This document shows positions 55,323-61,769 of a stretch of DNA of 64,000 nt, piece by piece. The stretch comes from Limnothrix sp. FACHB-406 (lineage in GTDB: Bacteria > Cyanobacteriota > Cyanobacteriia > CACIAM-69d). How positions within the stretch are numbered: the first letter of the stretch is position 1; each line of letters starts with the position of its first letter. The position numbers and the translations under genes were made by a program. The notes under the pieces were generated by a model. That model saw only the letters and a program-made list of their open reading frames with translations, ran no database searches and was not told where the DNA came from. Location: NCBI RefSeq assembly GCF_014698235.1, contig NZ_JACJSP010000007.1, positions 62,001 to 126,000 on the forward strand. The letters are read 5' to 3'.

Positions 55323-55820
55323 CTATTTCGCCTGCCCGATCGCCCCTTCCAAACTGCTCAGAGCCGTCAGGGCTTTGGCTTTATCCAAATTGCCGCCCAG
55401 TTGCCCGCTCACACCGTCCATCGCTTCCTCGATCGCCTCATAGGCCTTGGGATTTTTTTCCTTAATCCCATCTTCAACGGGCTTCCAAGCGGTTTCAAAT
55501 TGCTCAAATTCCGTTTTGGCCTTGGCTGCGTCTCCTGCTTCCACCGCCGCCCGGGTTTTGGTTACCACGGCGGTCAATGCGCTGAGGTCACCGCCGGCCG
55601 CCGGACTAGGGGCAGGGCTGGCGGCCGGTTCAACGGGACTGGCAACGGGGCTAGCGGCGGCCGACTCGGCGGGGCTGGCCGCAGGGTTGGCAGCGGTTTG
55701 GGAACTGCAACCGGCGCTGGTCACAATGCTGAGGGCGGCAACCAAGGCCAGGGTCAAACGCCCCCGGGTCAGGACTCTTGCCGGTGCAGAAGATGAGCGA
55801 GCCAAGGGAAGCAAGGACAT
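55323..55820 (-). CDS. Helical lipoprotein (EfeO-like or related)
   Basis: 165 residues from ATG 55820, which has GGAG seven bases upstream; the ATG at 55826 overlaps that site. A signal peptide ends in the lipobox VTSAGC. An Ala/Ser/Pro-rich linker (AASPVASPVEPAASPAPSPA) leads to a helical domain (TKTRAAVEAGDAAKAKTEFE, FETAWKPVEDGIKEK, YEAIEEAMDGVSGQL). Such helical domains occur in EfeO/imelysin-type iron-uptake and related lipoproteins; this link is tentative. The PepSY-like gene is 119 bp downstream. Confidence 0.8.
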   Translation of the reverse strand: MSLLPLARSSSAPARVLTRGRLTLALVAALSIVTSAGCSSQTAANPAASPAESAAASPVASPVEPAASPAPSPAAGGDLSALTAVVTKTRAAVEAGDAAKAKTEFEQFETAWKPVEDGIKEKNPKAYEAIEEAMDGVSGQLGGNLDKAKALTALSSLEGAIGQAK

Positions 55821-55965
55821 GAACATTCTCCAAGAGAGGTAGCGGCTGGGCGATCGGGATTGCAAAACTCGCGTTTTCAGCGATTACCTAAACCGTAACC
55901 AACAAAAACGACAAACTCATGACAGCCACAGAGTTGGGATTGTGGGTCTCTCTTGAAGAAGGTTA

Positions 55966-56460
55966 TTAGCGCGATCGACGGCGACCACCCGCCCAAGGCG
56001 GCGGCCCCGATCGCCCTCGCAATTGCACCGTTTCTCCGTTGGCTAATTGCACCCAAAATGCATCCAATTCACCATCATCCAACTCGCCTTCAACGGTGAG
56101 CTGATCGCCCACGGAAACAGGTAAATCGCGCCACCAACGCGGCCCCGCATCCACGCGATATCGCCGGCCATTGGCCTCCACAATCCACTCATTTTCGTCC
56201 CGCTCGCCAAAGCGAATCACCCGGCCCGAAATGCGAATGATGGGGTCATCATCCCAGTCATTATCATCATCCTTGGAGCGATTCCATGCCTCAATCCTTT
56301 GATTTTGCCGTCCTTGATCCGGTATAGATTGCCCCCCAATCAGCGTGATTTGAATCAAAGGCTCTGAGCGAGATTCGGCCAAGGCAGAACCTGTCATGAT
56401 GATCAAAGGTGCAACGCTACCTAGGGCGAGGAAAAGCAAAGGCTGCTTAAGGTTAAACAT
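55966..56460 (-). CDS. Secreted beta-barrel (OB-like) protein
   Basis: 164 residues. A signal peptide ends at GSALA|ES. After an acidic linker (SKDDDNDWDDDP) comes a small beta domain, IIRISGRVIRFGERDENEWI, GRRYRVDAGPRWW, VGDQLTVEGELDDGELDAFW, that looks like an OB-fold of the DUF5666/BOF kind. The end is Arg/Gly/Pro-rich. Probably periplasmic; ligand unknown. Confidence 0.75.
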   Translation of the reverse strand: MFNLKQPLLFLALGSVAPLIIMTGSALAESRSEPLIQITLIGGQSIPDQGRQNQRIEAWNRSKDDDNDWDDDPIIRISGRVIRFGERDENEWIVEANGRRYRVDAGPRWWRDLPVSVGDQLTVEGELDDGELDAFWVQLANGETVQLRGRSGPPPWAGGRRRSR

Positions 56461-56591
56461 GGAATTTCTCCAGTGATGTGAAGTTCAGGCAACAGATTTG
56501 AGAATCAAACTCAAGAACCATCTATGGCAAGCCTGAGATAGTTCAATTGAGTCCATGGTGCTCGAATGACTGAACAAGGGATCTGGTTGAC

Positions 56592-57278
56592 CTAAAAACC
56601 CACTTGAAGCCGTTGAAAGGTGTTAGCCATACTCTTTACTAAATCTGGGGTTGCATTGGGAGCTGGCAACCGTCCTTCAGCAGCTCCATTGAAGACAAAA
56701 TGTTCCCAGCCCGATCGCACGGTTCCTGCTTGTCGTGCCAGACGAACATCGGGATTTTGGTCTAGATAGAATTGCTCGTTGAACAGATTTTGAGCACGCC
56801 CTTCAACGGCTCCATTGTTCACGAAATGCTTGAGGGCGGGAATGTTGCTGCGGGCTACATCGGGAAACTGAGTGAGGTAGCCTTGGGGGCTAAACCACTG
56901 ACCGGTGAGTTGATCCCATTGCAAACCCGGCCGACTGGTGAAGCTCTGCAGCCGATCGGTTTGAGAAATCGTGGTGGCGGTGGCGGAAAGTTGACCTAAA
57001 ACAGGAGTTCCGTTGGTTCGGGCGATCGCGCGGGTGTCAATTTCTTGGGGATTATCCGATTCCCAGTCCCACACCTGAACTTGAACGGTTTCGCCAGGAT
57101 TCAAACCAAGGCGATCGGCTCGCACATCTTCAGGATCAATGCGCCATTGACCATTAGGAGTATTCAGCAGAAAGTCATCCCCTTGATCTACAAATCCAGC
57201 CACGGTTCCTGTAATAACTTGACCGATCGTAAAAGGGCTACTGAAGGATGCGTTGGACTGATTCAGGTTGGTGCTCAT
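56592..57278 (-). CDS. Protein with YLxxNPDV...HFxxxGxxEGR repeats
   Basis: 228 residues. The N-terminal part (residues 15-90) is beta-rich (GQVITGTVAGFVDQGDDFLL, GETVQVQVWDWES). The C-terminal part has two repeats of a motif frequent in cyanobacterial secreted repeat proteins: YLTQFPDVARSNIPALKHFV with NNGAVEGR, and YLDQNPDVRLARQAGTVRSG with HFVFNGAAEGR. There is no signal peptide, so secretion by a type I system would need a C-terminal signal. Function unknown. Confidence 0.75.
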   Translation of the reverse strand: MSTNLNQSNASFSSPFTIGQVITGTVAGFVDQGDDFLLNTPNGQWRIDPEDVRADRLGLNPGETVQVQVWDWESDNPQEIDTRAIARTNGTPVLGQLSATATTISQTDRLQSFTSRPGLQWDQLTGQWFSPQGYLTQFPDVARSNIPALKHFVNNGAVEGRAQNLFNEQFYLDQNPDVRLARQAGTVRSGWEHFVFNGAAEGRLPAPNATPDLVKSMANTFQRLQVGF

Positions 57279-57415
57279 GATGTGTGGTGGGAGCTACTTT
57301 AAAGTCATCACGGTTTCAGCCTAGGGAGAGAAGATGACAAAAAAGTGACAACCAGCCATGACCCAGCCAGTCTGATTTCCGTCCACTAACTAATCGTGAA
57401 AATGACTCATCAGGG

Positions 57416-59101
57416 CTAGGGCAATTGAGTTTGGCTGCTCGATACAACAACCGGCAAGGTGACGGTGAAGCAACTGCCTTGGTTCAGTTGGCTGCGGACG
57501 GTGATTTGGCCCTGGTGCGATCGGGCGATCGCCTGGGCGATCGACAGGCCCAGCCCCGAACCGCCTTCCCGGTGCGATCGCACCCGATCGGCCCGCCAGA
57601 GCCGATCGAACACTTGGGGCAAATCCGCCGGGGCGATGCCGATGCCCGTGTCGTGAATTTCGACCCGCACTTGCCGATCGCGCCCGATCGGGAGAATCAC
57701 CACCCGCACCCGGCCGCCCGCTGGCGTGTATTTGAGGGCGTTATCCAAAAGGTTGCCAAACAGCCGCCACAGCAACAGCGGCTCGCCCAACACAACGGCG
57801 GGGGCCAGCTCACCGGTCAGCTCCAGTTGCTGCACGGCGGCCCGATCGGCGTAGGTTTCGATCAAAGACTCCAGCAATTCGGGCAGGTCGATCGATTGGC
57901 GTGGGTGGGCAGCAGCTCCGGGGGTGTCCTGACGCGCCAACAGCAATAGGTCTTCCACCAGTTGAGTCATTTGGCCGGTGGCGTTGTGAATCGCCGCCAG
58001 CTTGGCCACATCCGCCGGGTCAATCCGTTCGGGATGGGATTGCATCACTTCCACCGAGGTGCGAATGGCCGTCAGCGGCCCGCGCAACTCATGGGAGGCA
58101 TCGGCGGTGAATTGCCGCAGTTTCCGAAAGCTGGCTTCGATCGGCCGCAAGGATTGCCTGGTCAGCCACAGACCCCCGATCGTACTCAGCCCGATCGCCA
58201 GGCCCGAGCCGATCGCCAGGCCCGTTCCCAATTGCTGGATGGCGCTGTTGATCGGGTCGATCGATTCCGTCACCCGCACATAGCCCCGGAGTTTGGGGGG
58301 CTGCTTTTCCCCGTCATAGAACGGCGTGGTCAGAGTGCGGAGTTGTTGATCTTGGGCGATCGCCCCTTGGGGATGAGCGATCGGGGCCAGGGGCCAGGTG
58401 GGAAATATCCGACCTTGGCGAGCCAACAATTTGCCCCGCGCATCAAACCACTCCACCCCCTGATCCAGTTGCTGCAAACTTTGCCAGGGAATATCCAAAT
58501 CCCCATCGTTATCCAGGCGCGGCCGCAGTTCTTCCCGTTCTTCAAAAAAGCGATCGTCTAAAAAGTTGGCAGCATTGGGGCGATCGGTATTAAGGGTTCT
58601 TGCCTGATTTTGATTCGCTTGATTTTTGTCCTGATCTTCATCCTCATACTCATCTTGATCGTCGTCTTCATCATCTGATTCTTGCTCTCTTGCTCGCTCT
58701 TTTTGCACTTGCTTTGCTTGCTCTTTTTTGGCTTTTCTTTCCTGCTTTGCTCGCTCTTTTGCTTGCTGCCGATCGTCCTCGTCGCTGTCGTCGCTGTCGT
58801 CGTCAAATTGCTCTTCGTGGGCTTCCTCGATCGCCTTCAAACTGTGGCCGGCCGCTTGAGCCAACACCAAAAGCTGTCGATCGACCTGCTGATAGAGGCT
58901 ATAGATCAAAAACTCGATCGCCACGATCGACCCCAGCCCCACCACCGTCGTCATCACCGCCAAAAACGACAGCAACAACCGCCGTCGCAGGGCCCGAAAC
59001 TGGGTGGCTTCCGTGGCCGCCAGGGCAGTTCCAGGGCGCGATCGCTTAAGAACCCGCGTCCAGTTCCGGCAGTTGTGGATGAAGTCGGTAGCCCATGCCA
59101 T
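57416..59101 (-). CDS. Sensor histidine kinase with charged extracytoplasmic insert
   Basis: 561 residues. TM1 at about 41-66 and TM2 at 291-313 enclose a sensor domain. Residues 99-110 are almost all Asp/Glu/Ser, 111-138 a Lys/Arg/Glu/Gln/Ala coil, and 141-158 again acidic. DHp His337 (FTADASHELRGPLTAIRTS), then N, G1 (DTGIGI), F and G2 (GSGLGLSIAQAIARSHQG) boxes are intact. The extracytoplasmic placement of the charged block suggests cation or polymer sensing, by inference. The ATG 59101 overlaps the response regulator's end by 56 bp; no closer start codon gives TM1 a normal n-region. Confidence 0.92.
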   Translation of the reverse strand: MAWATDFIHNCRNWTRVLKRSRPGTALAATEATQFRALRRRLLLSFLAVMTTVVGLGSIVAIEFLIYSLYQQVDRQLLVLAQAAGHSLKAIEEAHEEQFDDDSDDSDEDDRQQAKERAKQERKAKKEQAKQVQKERAREQESDDEDDDQDEYEDEDQDKNQANQNQARTLNTDRPNAANFLDDRFFEEREELRPRLDNDGDLDIPWQSLQQLDQGVEWFDARGKLLARQGRIFPTWPLAPIAHPQGAIAQDQQLRTLTTPFYDGEKQPPKLRGYVRVTESIDPINSAIQQLGTGLAIGSGLAIGLSTIGGLWLTRQSLRPIEASFRKLRQFTADASHELRGPLTAIRTSVEVMQSHPERIDPADVAKLAAIHNATGQMTQLVEDLLLLARQDTPGAAAHPRQSIDLPELLESLIETYADRAAVQQLELTGELAPAVVLGEPLLLWRLFGNLLDNALKYTPAGGRVRVVILPIGRDRQVRVEIHDTGIGIAPADLPQVFDRLWRADRVRSHREGGSGLGLSIAQAIARSHQGQITVRSQLNQGSCFTVTLPVVVSSSQTQLP

Positions 59102-59744
59102 AGCGCGTTTCGATTGCTGTTTTGGGTGCGCCTGCTTCGGTTAGTTTTTGGCGCAGGCGGCGGATGTGGGCGGTGATCGCTTCTTCGGTGGGTGGCTCGT
59201 CAAAGTTCCACAGGTTATCGAGAATGCTGGCGCGATCGAACGTGCGGCCCGGATGGCGCAAGAACAATTCCAACAGGGCATATTCCTTCGGTGACAGGGC
59301 GATCGGCTGGTGGCGGTAGGTGACTTCGCACGATCGCGGATCCAGCGCCAACGCCCCCCAACTCAGCACCGGATTGGTGGCCACGGTTCCCCGCCGCAAC
59401 AGGGCCCGCACCCGCGCCAAAAATTCCGACAAGTCAAAGGGCTTCACCACATAATCATCGGCCCCCGCATCGAGACCATCCACCTTGTCGCGGCTGGTGT
59501 CTCGCCCGGTCAGCAGCACGATCGGCACGGTTTGCCCAGCGGCTCGCAGTTGCCGACAGAGTTCCACCCCGCTGAGTTGGGGCAGCATCCAATCCAAAAT
59601 CAGCAAGTCATAGTCCAGGGATTGGGCCAACTCCAGCCCCGATCGCCCATCGCTGGCCAGGTCTACGGTGTAGTGGCGATCGCGCAGGGCCTCGGCCAGG
59701 GGCTGCAAGATCCGATCGTCATCCTCCACAAGCAAAATCCGCAT
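59046..59744 (-). CDS. OmpR-family response regulator
   Basis: 232 residues. Receiver domain with acidic pocket (VEDDD), phospho-acceptor Asp in LLILDWMLP and Lys in VVKPFDLSEF; C-terminal winged helix with RTFDRASILDNLWNFDEPPT and HIRRLRQKL. It is translationally coupled to the downstream kinase. It resembles cyanobacterial RppA/ManR-type regulators that respond to metals or redox; that match is by general appearance. Confidence 0.95.
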   Translation of the reverse strand: MRILLVEDDDRILQPLAEALRDRHYTVDLASDGRSGLELAQSLDYDLLILDWMLPQLSGVELCRQLRAAGQTVPIVLLTGRDTSRDKVDGLDAGADDYVVKPFDLSEFLARVRALLRRGTVATNPVLSWGALALDPRSCEVTYRHQPIALSPKEYALLELFLRHPGRTFDRASILDNLWNFDEPPTEEAITAHIRRLRQKLTEAGAPKTAIETRYGMGYRLHPQLPELDAGS

Positions 59745-59797
59745 GACCTGTGATCAATCCTCTGGGCCCGATCGCCGTGATTGGAGTATGGCAATTA

Positions 59798-60034
59798 TTA
59801 CCAATTAAACCGGCGATCGAACCGCGAATCAAAGCGATCGCGCTTGCGGGCATTGCAACTGCGACAAAGGGTTTGCAAGTTACTAATGTCGTTGGAGCCA
59901 CCAGCGGCAAGAGATTTGATGTGGTCAATTTCTAGGCGATCGCGGCAGCCGCAACTTTGGCATTGGTGATTGTCGCGATCGAGTACAAATTGTCGAACGG
60001 CTGGATCGATTTTGATGCGGGGAGTTTTGGCCAT
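59798..60034 (-). CDS. HNH endonuclease domain protein
   Basis: 78 residues. A zinc pair CQSC (25-28), catalytic Asp37-His38 (LEIDHIKSLAAGG), Asn52 and CRSCNARK (57-64) form an HNH module with Asn in the last position. A basic Arg/Asp tail follows (RDRFDSRFDRRF). Only 3 bp separate it from the stop of the last KGK gene, so it is part of that operon. It could be a small DNA nuclease effector; a duplicated start of this gene is found at 60532-60567. Confidence 0.88.
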   Translation of the reverse strand: MAKTPRIKIDPAVRQFVLDRDNHQCQSCGCRDRLEIDHIKSLAAGGSNDISNLQTLCRSCNARKRDRFDSRFDRRFNW

Positions 60035-60037
60035 TTG

Positions 60038-60400
60038 CTATTCCTCTGCCAATCGCCGAATTTCATCTAACGGAGAGTCAGCCGGTTCAATGCTGGCTTC
60101 TAATAAGGGCAATTCTGGCGTTTCTAGTTCTGGCTCTGGTTCATCGGGACAAAACTCGATCCTTAATCGCAAAGTTCCTGACTCCCACTCATTTTGCCCA
60201 AACCTCAACACTTGTCCTTCAACGCCTTCTTCAGTGAACCACTGCCCCCGCCCTTCAGTCCAACGATAGTTGCCATAACCCCTTACATAATTCTCAACCA
60301 CACTAGAGAGTCCTCTCATGAACTCTTTAACTGTGCAGGTTTCATTGGTTATACTGATGTGTTGAGCAGTAGAGATGGAGATCACCTCACCTAGCTTCAT
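60038..60400 (-). CDS. KGK-domain protein A
   Basis: 120 residues from ATG 60400. The segment FTEEGVEGQVLRFGQNEWES, then GTLRLRIEFCPDEPE, corresponds to the cyanobacterial KGK domain (PF08872 as I recall), with SGT at the K-G-K position. An acidic Pro/Glu linker follows, and the last residues are SPLDEIRRLAEE. The 3' half is nearly identical in DNA to that of gene B, showing recent duplication or conversion. Fourth KGK gene after the dynamin gene. Function unknown. Confidence 0.85.
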   Translation of the reverse strand: MKLGEVISISTAQHISITNETCTVKEFMRGLSSVVENYVRGYGNYRWTEGRGQWFTEEGVEGQVLRFGQNEWESGTLRLRIEFCPDEPEPELETPELPLLEASIEPADSPLDEIRRLAEE

Positions 60401-60531
60401 TAATTGATGATTCTCCACTCTGACTACCTCCAAATATAGTGCCAAGAGAATTAGATTCTTACGAATCTTTTTGGCGCTGAATTTTGCACCACAACTCAAC
60501 TTACAGATTAATCAAATTCGTAACTGTCACG

Positions 60532-60567
60532 CTACGAGTCAATTTTAGTGCGAGGTGTTTTGGCCAT
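60532..60567 (-). pseudogene. Truncated duplicate of the HNH gene start
   Basis: Directly after KGK gene B, the frame MAKTPRTKIDS then stops. It matches the first ten residues of the HNH protein (MAKTPRIKID) and the same junction with the preceding KGK stop. It is the break point of a duplicated KGK-HNH unit, the rest of the HNH copy being absent. Confidence 0.8.
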
Positions 60568-60569
60568 TG

Positions 60570-60962
60570 CTATTCCTCTGCCAATCGCCGAATTTCATCT
60601 AACGGAGAATCAGCCGGTTCAATGCTGGCTTCTAATAAGGGCAATTCTGGCGTTTCTGGTTCTGGTTCTGGCTCCGGTTCATCAGGACAAAACTCGATCG
60701 ACAACCTCAACCGCCCCGACTGCCACCCTTTTTTTCCATATCGCAGAGCTTCTCCCCTGATGCCTTCTGTAGAAAACCATAAACGGCGGTTGGAGTTCCA
60801 CTCAATAGTGGATATGTTATAGCCGGAATAGTGTTGCAGTGCATTGGCAATAACCTGTAGGAATTCTTGAACTGTAGAGGTTGGGTTTTTTAAGCCAATT
60901 TGATATCTCATTTCGCATGAGATCACTTCATGTGGTTTGAGAGATGTAAATTCCTGGGGCAT
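60570..60962 (-). CDS. KGK-domain protein B
   Basis: 130 residues. The N-terminal half differs from gene A (FTSLKPHEVISCEMRYQIGL), but FSTEGIRGEALRYGKKGWQS, GRLRLSIEFCPDEPE and the tail PLDEIRRLAEE are shared. The K-G-K position reads SGR. An expanded PEPEPEPE run lies before the tail. The 3' 150 bp is almost the same as in gene A. Same strand as all neighbours; starts 43 bp after gene C's stop. Confidence 0.85.
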   Translation of the reverse strand: MPQEFTSLKPHEVISCEMRYQIGLKNPTSTVQEFLQVIANALQHYSGYNISTIEWNSNRRLWFSTEGIRGEALRYGKKGWQSGRLRLSIEFCPDEPEPEPEPETPELPLLEASIEPADSPLDEIRRLAEE

Positions 60963-61005
60963 AGTTTTAACAAGTCCTGACTAAGGATAAGACTCCGGAT
61001 CAACT

Positions 61006-61326
61006 TTATCCATCAGCCAATCTACGAATTTCATCTAGAGGCTGATCAGGGTTGCCAGTCAAGGACTCTACTTCGTCTGGTTCATCTGGCTCAAAAAGCA
61101 ATGTTAGCCGCAGTCGTCCAGATTTCCATTTTGGTGCGCCTAGTCTTAAAACTTGGCATTTCATTCCTTCTTCTGAGAACAAAATTCTAAGATCCCCACC
61201 AAGGCGATCATTGATAATTTTTTGAATTTCTGAGATCTGGCTAGTGGGACGATTATTGATATAGTAGCCATACTCCATCGTGACCACTTCGTTGGACAAA
61301 AGTTCTTGCATTTTAGAAAAATCCAT
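61006..61326 (-). CDS. KGK-domain protein C
   Basis: 106 residues. Diverged paralog: LSNEVVTMEYGYYINNRPTS at the N-terminus, then FSEEGMKCQVLRLGAPKWKS, GRLRLTLLFEPDEPD and the tail QPLDEIRRLADG. The K-G-K position reads SGR. No membrane helix or known catalytic residues. Its stop and the next start are 43 bp apart. Confidence 0.83.
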   Translation of the reverse strand: MDFSKMQELLSNEVVTMEYGYYINNRPTSQISEIQKIINDRLGGDLRILFSEEGMKCQVLRLGAPKWKSGRLRLTLLFEPDEPDEVESLTGNPDQPLDEIRRLADG

Positions 61327-61365
61327 GATGAATAACCTCTTGAAGATTACAGTTCTACTTCTACC

Positions 61366-61692
61366 CTATTCCCCAGCCAGCTTACGTAGCTCATCCAACG
61401 TCGAGTTGGATCCTTCGGGGTTAGTAATCTCTTCTTCTTGATCTGGATCAAGCTCAATTTCCAGAAAGAAACGCACCTTCCCTGACAGCCATTGTTTTTG
61501 ACCAGGACGCAAAACCCTACAGGGAAAACCATCCGAAAAAGCAGCCTTTTCTAAGTCCTCATCGTAGGTTTCTTCCAAGTTGGCAGTCATATCCGTAGCC
61601 AAGCAAGTCGAAATTTCCACAAAGGGCAAGTTGCCATCATCCGATCGAATGACATCCTCGGCATCAAGACGATAAACAATTGGCTCAGTCAT
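61366..61692 (-). CDS. KGK-domain protein D
   Basis: 108 residues, first after the dynamin gene (77-bp gap). N-terminus IVYRLDAEDVIRSDDGNLPF, core FSDGFPCRVLRPGQKQWLSG, KVRFFLEIELDPDQEEE and tail STLDELRKLAGE. Here the K-G-K position reads SGK, the closest to the name. The most diverged of the four copies, hence perhaps the oldest. Confidence 0.83.
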   Translation of the reverse strand: MTEPIVYRLDAEDVIRSDDGNLPFVEISTCLATDMTANLEETYDEDLEKAAFSDGFPCRVLRPGQKQWLSGKVRFFLEIELDPDQEEEITNPEGSNSTLDELRKLAGE

Positions 61693-61769
61693 TCAAAAAT
61701 GCCTCAAAAATCTTGATTTCTGTCACTAGACAAGATGCTCAAGCCCCTTGCTGCCAAACACGGTTGGGG

